Positions 34,781 to 45,560 of a DNA stretch of 64,000 bases are shown here, one piece after another. The stretch is from Limnanthes douglasii subsp. nivea (Eukaryota > Streptophyta > Magnoliopsida > Brassicales > Limnanthaceae), in assembly GCA_036936605.1 (NCBI GenBank), contig JAUPFV010000002.1, positions 341,436,654 to 341,500,653 on the forward strand, read 5' to 3'. The translations under genes and the position numbers were made by a program. The notes under the pieces are model-generated. The model saw only the letters and a program-made list of their open reading frames with translations. It was not told the DNA's origin and searched no databases. Each line of letters begins with the position of its first letter. The stretch's first letter is position 1.

Positions 34781-36195
34781 TTCGGGGAGTATTGGCTTAT
34801 GCATTATCCGGTCTACTTGCCTCTCGTTTTTTGACATATACTCCCAACTTACCCCTTTCAATGAGGTTTTGGACCTCTTGCTTCAAGGCTATACAATCAT
34901 AAGTATCATGGCCTATGTCATTGTGGTATTGGCAGAAACGGGTGGTTCAGTTTTCTCTGGGGGATTGCAATGTTGCTGGCTTTCTAAAATGCACTTCGTT
35001 TTTAGTTTTGTCATAATTTATAGCCACACTTTCCCCCAATTCAGCAAACCATTTAGGTTGAACCCAGAGCCCCCTTTTGTTTCTAACCTGTTGACTCCGA
35101 TTTTGGTTAGACTTATTTTGCCTTGATCGGTTAGATCCCTGTCCAGTGTCTTTTTGTCTTGTAACCGGACTAATTATCAGTTGTTAGAGTTGTGTTGTAG
35201 TAGTGGACCTCACTTGGCGGTGTACTTTGTTTTTATTTTTGTCATAGATTGTAGCCACACTCTCCCCCAATTCAGCAAACCATTTAGGTTGAACCCAAGG
35301 CCCTCTTTTGTTTCTGACTTGTTGACTCCGAGTCTGGTTAGACTTATTTTGCCTTGATCGGTTAGATCCCTGTCCAGTCTCTTTTGTCTTGTAACCGGAC
35401 TAATTAGCAGTTGTTGGAGTTGTTGTTGTAGTAGTGGACCTCACTTGTCGGTGTACTGTAGTTTTTTTTAGTCCCCTCAATGTTGATTTGTTTACCCACT
35501 TGATTCAGCAAACCACCCCAAGTCATAGCCTTCTTCTGAATCACTGAATAGGCTAAATTACTTGTATTTAAACCTTGTCTCGGGGAAGAAATTGCAACTT
35601 GTTCAAAGCAATATGCTAACACATTCTTTGTATTCACGAACCGGTTGATGTACTCTTTTAATTACTCATTTGGATATCGAGCACAATGGATAATGGTGTC
35701 TATATTACCCTTAAGATCTTTGCTTCCAAAAAATTACCTCCGGAAGGCAACCCAAAATATATCAAAATTTTGTATACATCCCTGAGGGAGGATATTGTAC
35801 CATTTGAGGGCACTTCCTGTGAAAGTTTGAGAGAAGGCCCTACACAGTAGTTTGTCGTCGTCGTCAAAATTCATCATGAAATTCTTAAACTACTCTAGAT
35901 GGTTGTCCAGATCTCGGATCCCATCATATTTCTCCATCTTGGAGCTATTAAACCTCTTAAGAAGATGTCCAGAGAGTATTCTTGCAGACAAAGGCGATTG
36001 CCTCCAATTCTTGTTACGGCTAAAGACAATATCTTCATTTGGAGTAGCAAAAATACATGGTTTGGACTCGAAAGCAAAGGGATCAATCAGCATATGGTCA
36101 ATATGTTGGTTGGTTGACCCCTTACCCTTGTCATGGTGCTTCTTAAGCCTGTCATGCCTATCCATTTTTCTTAAATTTGTTTTAGTCAGCCTCAT
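34781..36195 (-). pseudogene. TE-B gag (capsid and C-terminal linker), with internal duplication
   Basis: Frames at 35890-36195 (LKRFNSSKMEKYDGIRDLDN) and 35404-35637 (CFEQVAISSPRQGLNTSN) match TE-C gag. In the second, Gln (CAA) stands where TE-C has an in-frame TAG (50167), which shows that the TE-C stop is a lesion. Several stops break the sequence. Confidence 0.8.
34995..35466. repeat. ~230-bp tandem duplication inside TE-B gag
   Basis: Two consecutive copies share TAGCCACACT, AATTCAGCAAACCATTTAGG, GGTTAGACTTATTTTGCC and TAGTAGTGGACCTCACTTG; the anchors are 230-231 bp apart (35021/35252; 35171/35401). The duplication falls in the Gln/Pro/Asn-rich linker of gag. Confidence 0.88.
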
Positions 36196-36203
36196 TTTCT
36201 TTT

Positions 36204-36600
36204 TTATCGCCCTTTATCGCTGCTTAAAGACATTGATTCTTCAAGCTCTGCCTCATTAGATGAGCTGCAAGAGGACTCAGATGTAGAACTCTCCACGGGT
36301 TTAGATCGGTGTATCTTCTTGGAACTGAGATGGGTCTTTAGGGACTGCTCGTTTTCTCCAGGATTGTTAGTGTGGTGAAGTATTGACGCACCGGATTTTT
36401 CTTTAACCCCTTTCTTTTCTTGTTTTATTGCTCTCGACGCCTCTATTTCAGCTCTCAACTCGTTGCGCTCCTCGATAGTAGTACTCATTGTTCTCCTTTG
36501 CAACTTCCATCTCATGAGGTGGAATATTCTGCCCATTCGAATCCATCCGAACTACTTTGTTTGCTGGTTTTGAATTGTGAAATTCAGGCACCGTCGTGCT
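36204..36600 (-). pseudogene. TE-B gag N-terminal region
   Basis: The frame includes ERNELRAEIEASRAIKQEKK followed by a Ser/Glu-rich tail (SSTSESSCSSSNEAELEES), matching the N-terminal gag frame of TE-C in order and style. Confidence 0.7.
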
Positions 36601-36602
36601 CC

Positions 36603-36619
36603 CAGTGTGGTCGCCAATT
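36603..36619 (-). other. TE-B primer-binding site
   Basis: On the minus strand AATTGGCGACCACACTGGG lies directly after the LTR end, aligned with AATTGGTGACCACAGTGGG in TE-C. Confidence 0.6.
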
Positions 36620-36760
36620 TGATGAGGTTTATTTTTGTTTGAGGATAATTTTGTAAAGTGTTTTGAGAATTTAATGTTTAATGTAGAGAGTAGTGGGATA
36701 ATTAAGTTATGTGCTAGCAGTAAATTATGAATACCTTTTCGACTTGTACACCACTATATT
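36620..36760 (-). repeat. TE-B LTR remnant
   Basis: It starts TGATGAGG and contains AATGTAGAGAGTAGTGGGATAATTAAG, alignable with AGAGTAGAGAGATAATTAAG in the TE-C LTR. Similarity fades after about 120-140 bp; the outer end is not found. Confidence 0.6.
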
Positions 36761-37264
36761 AGTAGTGTATCCAAAACAAAGTTGTACGGATATTCATGTG
36801 AGTCCAAAGTGAACAATATCATACTAGTGAGTGAAATGTGATTGTATTTGTATACTTTTAACACATTTTATAGGATTTTTCTTATTAGTTGTAACAAAAT
36901 AGGTAATATATTATTATTATAAGAACATTATTATAAAAAAAATTATACATGGTCACGATATTATTTAAAATACTTTATCAACTACTTCCGAGATATTGTG
37001 GTTTTAATTCATGAAATTTTTCATATTTTATTATCACAAGATAAACTTAAAATGAATTCGAAAAAATTTTAATATAACCAAATTTGATAAAATCTTGAAT
37101 TAGATCTATTATTCAATTTTATATTTTTTTTATCTGAAAAAAAGTTAAAAATGTATAAACATTGTTTGTGAAATTTTCAAAAAAGAATATTTGTGCAAAA
37201 TGTGAATCATTTATGTTAAATTATATTTTTAAATTTGTTTTATTTTTTCAAAACAATTCAAAAT

Positions 37265-37295
37265 ATATATATATATAATTAATAATCTGATAATA

Positions 37296-37332
<37 letters not shown>
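37265..37332. repeat. (TA)n-rich microsatellite region
   Basis: There are two TA runs, the second of about 18 units, in very AT-rich DNA. Confidence 0.88.
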
Positions 37333-37336
<4 letters not shown>

Positions 37337-38559
37337 CTATAATATAATTATATCATGTTAGTTTATTCATTTTAGTTTACTCAGGTTTATTAATTTTAAA
37401 GGCATACAAGTAATAAATAATAATAATTTCTAATAATGCAATTTTATTAATAAATTTTATTGAAAATATAATAATGAAAATTGGTAAGTTATCTGTTCTC
37501 ATATTATGTTTTGAAGACTATATATTCTCCGGCACCCGAACTTCAAGTGTTCGAATTCGGTAATTTATTATTTTGGATGTTTCATTTGTGGTGGTATTTA
37601 TTTTACTTTTTTTCCATCCGATCCAAAAAATCAACTTTTGATCTATTAAATTTGTATATTCTTCATAAAAAATAAACTATCAAAATAGGCAAGTAATGTT
37701 CCACGGTGAAAAAATTATCTCACTTCACTACTAAATTTTTTAAGCAAAACTATTGTGTTTATTTCAAGTCTAACGAAAACAAACTCTTCAGTCTTTATGT
37801 AACAAATCGGTTAAAAAAATAAAGTTCATGTAACTCTTTCACGAAATTCCATCGAGAAACCTTTTTTTTCTTCTCCGACATGATGGCTTCGATTTTATGT
37901 TAAGCTCTTTCAATTCAAAAGAATTCCATAGTGGTCAAAGGCTATAGTATTTTATTTCTTTACCACGTCGCAATACACGATGAAATAATTAAATTATTGA
38001 ATTAAAAAAAGGACGTATAATTATATTTTTTATTATAACTATAAAATATAACAGAATAACTCATAGATTAATATTTGAGTGCGAAAGATCATAAAATTGG
38101 GAAATCAATAAAAAAAAAGGTTTTATTCAAACTAAAAGCAATAGTTGGACTTAACGTCTAATATGTACAAATTATATCGAGGACAGACTTCAATGTTGAA
38201 AATTTTCAAAAGAAATTGTAATATAATTAAATTTAAAGAATATGAGTTTAAATTTGTACGATGACTATTAGTAATTAGAGTCCATCCTAAAATTATTTTG
38301 AGCAGGTTCAAATATTATAACCGCAGAAATATATCATTGATTCGCACTGTATACAAAATCTGACCAGTTTATTAAAAAATTTAGTCGATCACATATGTAG
38401 TTTTTTTTTCGAATGAAAGTATGAATAAAGCTTCAAATATCATAATATCTCTAACAAAACATATGATGTTGTTACAGATATATTTGTTGTCTATTCTGAT
38501 AGCATAGATATGTTAAAAATACTTGTATAAATTATAATTATAAATGACAAATATTGTAA

Positions 38560-39785
38560 GGTTATCCTGAACTTGAAGTGTCTCATAACATGTATGTTCA
38601 AAGTATCCAAAGATATTGTCATTAGTCTAATTAAATAAAAGTAATCAATCTTAAGTTATATATATTATACCTATAGATAATAGTAAATATCATGGAGGTA
38701 TATAGTACAAATATTAGTTGGATTAATCATGGATTTTGAGTGAGTTGTCATTAATCTAACACTTTAATTATTGGGCCATATGAGCCAAATAAAGATTATC
38801 ATTCCTTGCATTGGCTAGTATATAGCATCGTAAAACTTAAGAATTAAATAAAGCATTAATTTAATAAGAGATGATATTTAAAATGATGAATTAGTAAGAT
38901 TGAGTTTATTTAGGGATTACTAGTTCACTTAGTCAAATTAATTCATTAAATATAAGTATTTTATACTAATCATAATTCATTATTCTTAATATGTGTGTAT
39001 ATTCTAAACACTTTTAACTATGATTCTTATTCTTTATTTTATCATATTCTTCTTTCGTATCATTCCATAGATTGATACTCGTACGTCCATTCTTAGCTAC
39101 CATTTGGCGTGATAAGACATGCGTTAAGTTTTTCGTAAATAGGTCAATTATTAACTGTCATTTGGCGTGATAAGACATGCATTAAGTTATTCGTAAATAA
39201 CAACATTTCATAAGTTCATATTTAGATTGACACATTTGAGTACATGTATATGATCTAAGGTAAAAATCGTAAGTATATCTTGAACTTGGAAAGTATTATT
39301 ACATCTAAATTTAGAGTATACATGCATCTTGCCATTATCCAATTAAATAAAAGCAATCAATCGTAAGCCATATATAGGATCTACAAATAATAATAGGTAT
39401 TATGAATGTATATAGTGCAGATACTAGTTAAGGATTTTAAGAGATGATCCATTAGTCCAACACTTTAGTTAATAGACCTTAAAAACTCAATAAAGGTTAT
39501 GGTCTCTTGCAGTGGCTAGTTTATCGGACTGTACGACTTAAGAATAAATAAAGGTTTGGTTTAATAAAGGATAAGAGTTAAAGTTATCAATTAATATGGT
39601 TAAGTTTATTTAGATAATATTATTTAATATGGTGGAATAATATCATTAGAGATAAATAGTTGTCTAATAACCCTAATTCATTATCTTCAATATCCGTATA
39701 TTTTATAAACACTTTTGTATATGTCTATTTTCTTTTTCTATCATATTTAAATTCTCTCTCGTTCTATAAATTGATTATTGAGTCC
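38560..39785. repeat. Pair of ~500-bp divergent direct repeats, about 705 bp apart
   Basis: Copy 1 (about 38560-39075) and copy 2 (about 39285-39785) share in order ATTAAATAAAAG(T/C)AATCAATC, GTATATAGT(A/G)CA, TCTAACACTTTA-like, TGGCTAGT, ACTTAAGAAT(A)AATAAAG, TAATTCATTAT and AAACACTTTT. Spacing of anchors is 701-712 bp. They may be LTRs of a small non-autonomous element (a TRIM-like layout) or an old segmental tandem copy. Confidence 0.65.
39101..39200. repeat. Short duplication, period 58 bp
   Basis: CATTTGGCGTGATAAGACAT followed by GC(G/A)TTAAGTT(T/A)TTCGTAAATA occurs at 39101 and again at 39159. It lies between the two ~500-bp direct repeats. Confidence 0.85.
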
Positions 39786-41181
39786 TTAATTCATTAAGGA
39801 TGCTAACTTTATCCTTCAAATATAGCTTTACAAGCACATAGCAAATAGTGGAAGTTAGTGTAACTGTTTTTTCTTTAAGAACCATAATCAATAGTCTTTC
39901 GCTGCGTAAACAAGAAGTATCAATAATAGAAGATACAAACAAGTAAGTGTATTCTATTTTACTTGTTCATCTTTAAAAATGATAGATTTTCCTGAGAGTG
40001 TTGTTAAGGATTTATAATCGTACAACGATTAATATTCACGAATATAATACCATAAGACTAAAACCTTTGTTTAAATAATCAGGATTACCTTAACTCAATT
40101 GACTTTTTATGTCAGATTTACTTATGTATATGACAATTTCAAGCGATTATTAGTTTGTCTACCAAGCATGATGGTAAAAAATATTTATAGACGAATAATG
40201 GATCGTTTTGACATAAATAAATTTGGTGTTGATGAATGCTCTCAAAAAAATTAACCAAAAAACGCACATGTTATTCCAGTGTCACATTATTAAGCATGTT
40301 TTTGTTAACACAAAGAATTATGTAAATTAAAAAAAATGATCACTTTATGTGTTATCAATTGATATTATACATTCAAAGACAAATTATAAATTTAAGAGTA
40401 TTCAGGCATAATTGAAGTTCGATTTTAACAATTATCCTCAACTAATTGACTAAATACAATAATATTAGTTATTTTCTTACTATGATTGATTTATTGATGT
40501 AAAACTAATAAGTTTATACATTTCAAAAATATGAAAACTAATTGTTAAATTCATCTTACCTAAAAAATTAGATTATTTTAAATCGTAATATGGATAACTT
40601 CTATTTTTCAGGGTGGAAAGTTCCCATTCAACATTAAATTGTATTGTTGCTACAAGTAGGTTTATTTTTCAGTTGTTCCGGTAATGTGCATTGTTTGTTC
40701 GAAATGCATCATTCATGAATAAATAAATCATTGAAGAAAATTATATTAATAGTGAAACACCAAATGATCTCATGTTGTTCCACAAAATAAAATATAACGT
40801 CTTAGCCTTGGTTGTGATATTTTTTATATTTTCTGAAAAGAATTGTAGATCGTGAACTCGATTACACGAGTTATATTTGCGTTCTATAAAATGCACACGG
40901 ATTGTGATATTGTCACGATAAATCCAAGATTTTACAAAATGACAATATTATGTTATCTTAGATAATGTAAACTATCATTGAAAATATTTGGATATAGTTC
41001 CTCGTATGTTACTAAATATGAATTGTTTAAATTAAAATTGGATAAACTTACTAAAATTATGATGGCTTCCAATTAATTATATATATATATATATATATAT
41101 ATTCATTTACAACAATATACACAATAATTATGATAAGTTCGATAAAAATAACCAAAATTACTAGCTACACTCATATATTTA

Positions 41182-41629
41182 TGGTGTGGATAATTATTGT
41201 ATGAGGGCAGACTGGTAATTTCAGTTGGTGTTTTATGGTGGTGTGTGGGTGTTTAAGTGTTTAGATTAGAGAGTAGAGAGATAATTAAGCAGCTTGGTAG
41301 CAGTTAATTCTCATTACCCATAGTTAATGCAGATGGTTGGGTATTTATACCCTGATGTTTGGGCCCTTATGGGATTTCGGGTCATGTTTAATGGACAAGG
41401 GTCATGTTTAATGGACCTGGGTCATGTTCAAAGACCCATGAGCTCTAAGTAGGAGAGCAAGTAGCTTAGTCAAGAAGTGTTTAGGTTTTTTAGTACTTTT
41501 GTCATAGTTCGAACAGTCCTATGGTCATAGTGTTCAAAATGATCTGTCCGGTTCGTGTGATATGTCCGGTCCGGAGGCCTTGGACCGATCTGTCCTTGTC
41601 CGGGGAGCGTGCAGAATTCGGACTCATCA
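41182..41629 (-). repeat. TE-C 3' LTR (left)
   Basis: It begins TGGTGTGG and ends GACTCATCA. It contains three consecutive copies of GGGTCATGTT(T/C)A(A) at 41379-41440 and a minus-strand TATAAATA box (complement near 41342-41350). Confidence 0.95.
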
Positions 41630-41643
41630 GGAGCCCCTTTTTT
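41630..41643 (-). other. TE-C polypurine tract
   Basis: On the minus strand AAAAAAGGGGCTCC directly precedes the 3' LTR start TGATGAG. Confidence 0.75.
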
Positions 41644-41954
41644 AGGTGTTTGTGCAAGTATCCTTGCCAAAGACCTGAAAAACAGTCTGATGTCAGAGGT
41701 AGTTTTAATCCGGACAGGTCTATGGGTTTATCCGGACAGATAAAGCTTTACGAATTCAAAACGGTTTTTGCCAGAGTTCGTGGGACACGTGTCGCTCTCT
41801 GATTGGTTGCTTCAGCCGTTTTTCACCTTGAATCTCGAACCCACCTTCTTCGAAAAGCAACCTCTTTAATTACAGGTGGTGACATCAGCGCCGTCTTTTA
41901 ATCATTGCCAAACTTTTCGAATTCTCCTAGGAATCAACTACTTTTTCAGATTTA

Positions 41955-42062
41955 CTATAAATACAAATCCATTTCTACTGTTTTACCATCTCCTTCAAAC
42001 TTACTTCTGTAAAAAACTCTCAAAGCTTTCTCTCTCTAAAGCAAAAAACTTAGTTCAATAGT
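41955..42062 (+). promoter_or_regulatory. TE-C antisense promoter and CT-rich leader
   Basis: CTATAAATA (41955) stands about 110 bp before the ATG at 42065. The leader contains AAGCTTTCTCTCTCTAAAGC. Position and make-up match the antisense promoters of TE-A and TE-D. Confidence 0.6.
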
Positions 42063-42064
42063 TT

Positions 42065-43425
42065 ATGTTTACAGCGAGGAACGCTCTTGTCAAAGGCGGG
42101 TGGCTCAACCTTTCTGAGTTAGAGAAGGCTCAAAAAGTCGAAAGAGAGAGACGGATTGCTGCAGGGTTACCTGCTTCACCTGTTGACAGACCTATCACTT
42201 CTGCATCTGAGTCAGATCGTGGCTCGTCCTCTTCCAAAGGTACCAAGCCTAGAAAACTATTTCAAACCACCCTCTCCCGCTATAATCTCTGGTTCCTCAG
42301 TTCAGGAATCGGTGCCCACTGTCGAGCCAGGAGTCACAGTCACTAGCCTTAGAAAACCTTCTCCCTTTCTTGCAATGGGATCAGACACGGAGCGCTCTCC
42401 TGAGAAGCTGGTTGATAAGAGGAAAGGCCGGCTGGTTAAAGGCCAAGGAACCAGAAACACCCCCTCAAGATCGGGGGCAAAAGATAGCAGCACCAGATCA
42501 GAGGTGCCAATTAGAGCTCCTAAGGACAGGCTGTCCGGACCGGAGGGCTCCAATCCAAACCTTCAACCAGAAACTTATGCTCCAAACACTTTACCGGAGA
42601 GCAGAAGTCAAAGGGGCACTGAGGCCCATCAGTCCGGAGATAAGGCTGAATCAAATTTGAACCCTCCCCCCACTACAGCTGCTGAAATCCCTTCAACTAT
42701 AATGGAGGAAGTGATAGAGGACTCTGTTGAAGAGGCCCCGTTTGAGTCTGAGCCCTCCGGTCAGACTAGCAAAGAAATAGTTGCCAAGAAGGACAAGGGC
42801 AAATAAAAGTTGTACTTGAGGCATCTGGATCTGCCGGAGAGCCTAAAGGGAAAAGTAGGGCCTTGTTTTCACAAGGTTAGCGTTAACTATCTTCTCTCCC
42901 TACAAAAAATCAACTATGCGTTCATCCACACTGCTGAGTTGGGCAGGATGCGTTCAAAATTGGGTATTCCAGAAAATGTAAGGATCAGGATCCCTATACA
43001 TCCGGAGACCCCCATGGATTGCAAGTTAAGTGAGGTGGTTATGTTCACGGAGCTGTTCAACTGGGGGCTCAGGCTCCCACTAGACCCAGAGATTGTCAGA
43101 TATTTCCATCTGATCAAACTCTGTCCGAGCCAGCTGAGCCCCAACGCTTGGTATACCCTTATGTCATGCATCATGGCATCAAGGCTGTCCGGGATCCCTC
43201 TGCCCATGGAGGAGTTTGCTGCAGTGGCTAGCCTGTGTAGAAACCACCACATCCCCTTCTACCACTTTAACATGGGGGATAACTTCAAGGTGGTGGATGA
43301 TTTGCTGGAAGCATAGAGGAATTGGAGGACCCAGTTCCTGTTCGTCAGTGGTGCCTGGGAAAATGGCAAGAAGATAAAAGCCGGAGAGAACCCAAGCCTC
43401 CTCAGAAGCAGGTGGAGGAGTGACC
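42065..43425 (+). pseudogene. TE-C antisense gene, exon 1 (putative gypsy-type transposon domain)
   Basis: The ATG at 42065 opens a charged N-terminal part (GGWLNLSELEKAQKVERERR). The frame changes by one base near 42240-42260, then runs on as a Ser/Pro/Glu-rich linker. A TAA (42804) precedes the domain, which reads MFTELFNWGLRLPLDPEI, PSQLSPNAWYTLMSCIMASR and LFVSGAWENGKK, close to TE-A and TE-D. A TAG at 43314 follows LLEA where the others read GDKGW. The family is annotated in plants as a gypsy-type transposon protein with unknown role. Three lesions inactivate this copy of exon 1. Confidence 0.75.
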
Positions 43426-43514
43426 GTAAGCATCTTGCCTTTATATTTTTGTCTCTCTTGTCTTTTCTTTTTGGACTTAGTTTATACTAATTTACCTTAC
43501 TTTTGTCTTAGCAG
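43426..43514 (+). other. TE-C antisense gene intron (89 bp, phase 1)
   Basis: GTAAGC ... TCTTAGCAG with a long T-rich stretch. The site, after Asp plus one base, matches the introns of TE-A and TE-D. The GTAAG donor fits the plant consensus well. Confidence 0.8.
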
Positions 43515-45067
43515 AACTGCCCAAGGAGTTTAGTGACCACTTGAAAGCCGGGCAGGTCACTTGTGGCAAAATTAATGCATGGGCTGCTGAGAACAGGGGG
43601 AACCGATTCCACGATGCTTTCACTAGTGGAAATTTGGCAAGGTCTCACCTGTGGAACACCACAGGTCGGAGAGACTTGACCTGGGAGGAGCTCACCACCC
43701 AACCTTCTCCAGATGTTGTGCTCAAGAGGACCCATGAACCAGAGGGGACACTCGTCCTGCCAGGCCGGGCCAAAGCCCCGAGCAAGATGAAAGGCAAGAA
43801 GAAGAAGGGAAAAAGGGTGATGGGCGATGCCAACCCTGCTGATGCTGAGAATGATGCTCCAACAGTCCCGGAGGGGCCAGCCCAGAGCCAAATCGATGCT
43901 GCTCTCTTGCAAGTAGTGGAGCAAGAGACTGAGAGGCAGGAAACGAATCTCCCAAAACCTCCAAGGGCTTCCAAGAGAAATCGCAAACAGGGAAGCGAAG
44001 GTGCAGACCGGGAGGCGAAGAAGAAAAAGACCTCTAAGGTAAACGAGCTTTCTCTCCGGGATCCGGAGCCTTCTTTCCAAGTTGAGCCTTCTGACCCAAC
44101 GCATGCCAAAGAGATTCCGGGGGACTTTCACACTGATGAGGTTGAGGGAGGAGACCTCAACATTGATGGAGTGGACATCACCGGTCTTGGTGAGCTTGGT
44201 GAATACTTCCTCAACCTCCCTAGACATGACTTTGCAGGGCCTTACATTCCTCCGAGCAGCTCCAACACGGTCAATTTTAACGGTAAGACTTTCATTGTCT
44301 CTAGTGAAAAGGATACCATAGCCCATTCCTTGTTAAGCAATGTGCAACCGGTACTTACGTTGGAGAGACAAGTTCGGGGTCAGGCAGACATCATCAAAGA
44401 CCTTAAGTCTGAGAAGGAAAAGCTGTCTGAAGACCTTCGCACTGCCACCTCCAATGCTGCCATGTTGAAAGAAGAAAACGAGGAATTGAAGAGAAGCCAA
44501 AAGACAAGCACCACCAAAGTCACCACTTTAGAGGAAACCATCAAAGACCTCCAGGAGAAGCTGTCCGGTCTGGAGAAAGACCTTGCTACCTCAAAGGGAG
44601 AAACCAAGGCAAAGGACAAAGTCATCACCAACTTAACTACTGATAAGCTTTCCCTTGAGAATGCAGTGTCCAAGGCCGCCGAAGAGAAAAATACTTTGCT
44701 ACAGGATCAGGAGGCCAAGATCCAAGCCAAGATCAATGCTTATGCCAACCAGATGATCAAGAGCGAAAAGTTACTGCTTGAGAAGGTGAGGTCTGACATG
44801 GTTCTACTCTTTCATGAAAAATTTCCGCAGAGGAACCTAGGGGACTTATGGCTTTATGTTGAGCCTGAAGACCTCCCATACCACACGATGGCCGAAGGTG
44901 ACAGGTATGGCTACTCTAGTGGCTCCTCGGATGATGAAGAACATACTGGGGAGAGCCCAGATGACGAGAAAGACGATCCTAAAGGCAAGAAGGTAGATGA
45001 AGGGAAAGACGACCCTAAAGGCAAGAAGGTAGACGAAAGTGAGCCATCTTCAAAGGCTCAACCTTAA
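43515..45067 (+). CDS. TE-C antisense gene, exon 2: coiled-coil protein with acidic tail
   Basis: This is the longest open frame of the window (about 517 codons from the acceptor; 508 from 43541). Numbering from 43541: conserved opening (residues 1-60, including NLARSHLWNTTGRRDLTWEE), basic clusters KGKKKKGKR (84-92) and KKKK (160-163) that look like nuclear-localisation signals, a linker, a long coiled coil (about 274-420, with LKSEKEKLSEDLRTA and KVTTLEETIKDLQEKLSG), the block HEKFPQRNLGDLWLYVEPED (425-444), then an Asp/Glu/Lys tail with the repeat DDPKGKKVDE. No lesion is seen. The function is unknown; a role in oligomerisation or targeting is a guess from the coiled coil. Confidence 0.8.
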
Positions 45068-45460
45068 CTTATGATCCACTTTGTTTTATTTTCTATCCAG
45101 ACTAAAGTCCTTGGAAAGCCAAGGCACTCTTTTTGTAATGGTGTCCGGTATTTGACCGGACAGGTTTTTTGTTGTTCAACTTTGATCATTTAAAAGTCCT
45201 TGGAAGGCCAAGGCAATTTCAAGTTATTAATTTCAATGAATATTTCTGTTCTGTACAACTATTATCTTCTTTCATTGCTTGTTCTAATTTTGATAGCCAG
45301 AGTTTAAGTAGCCTTTAGCTGTTGCATTGTGAGAATGTTTAAGTTCTCCGGCTAGAGTTTAAATAGCCCTTAGTTATCTCAATCCGGATAGTATGACAAG
45401 GGACAAAACTTTAAAAATACTTAGAAATTTTTTAAGAAGGCATCAAATTTTATTTAACAG
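45068..45460. repeat. TE-C 3' spacer with short repeats (~89-bp and ~55-bp spacing)
   Basis: AAAGTCCTTGGAA(A/G)GCCAAGGCA occurs at 45104 and 45193 (89 bp apart), and GAGTTTAA(G/A)TAGCC at about 45300 and 45356. There is no coding sequence. It holds the place of the minisatellites of TE-A and TE-D. Confidence 0.75.
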
Positions 45461-45515
45461 CCCGGACACCTCATTAAAACCTCTTCGTGCCACCAGGGAG
45501 GAAAGAATATGCCCC
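45460..45515 (-). other. Conserved non-coding block downstream of TE-C integrase
   Basis: On the minus strand CTTTCCTCCCTGGTGGCACG, then AAGAGGTTTTAATGAGG, aligned with the blocks at 27027-27100 and 60178-60245. Confidence 0.55.
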
Positions 45516-45560
45516 AAATATTTACATGGATGTTCAAACAAGTAAATATTTACACAAGTG

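Larger units (their letters stand above)
32612..36760 (-). mobile_element. TE-B: truncated Ty3/gypsy relic related to TE-C
   Basis: A minus-strand gag-protease-RT-RNase H series runs from a 5' LTR remnant (from 36620) down to 32612, where it stops abruptly at the right LTR of TE-A. The rest of pol and the 3' LTR are absent. Proteins resemble TE-C closely but carry many stops and shifts. It is an older member of the TE-C family or a sister family. Loss of the left half may come from insertion of TE-A followed by deletion or recombination. Confidence 0.88.
36761..41181. other. AT-rich stretch, no gene recognised
   Basis: No coding sequence is recognised. It contains a TA microsatellite (about 37265-37332), a pair of ~500-bp divergent direct repeats (separate entry), a 58-bp-spaced short duplication (separate entry) and another TA run (about 41078-41101) just before TE-C. 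Confidence 0.5.

Noticed and set aside
43508..44326. 272-codon minus-strand frame opposite TE-C exon 2
   Set aside because: It has no homology in TE-A or TE-D, while the plus frame is conserved; treated as a shadow.
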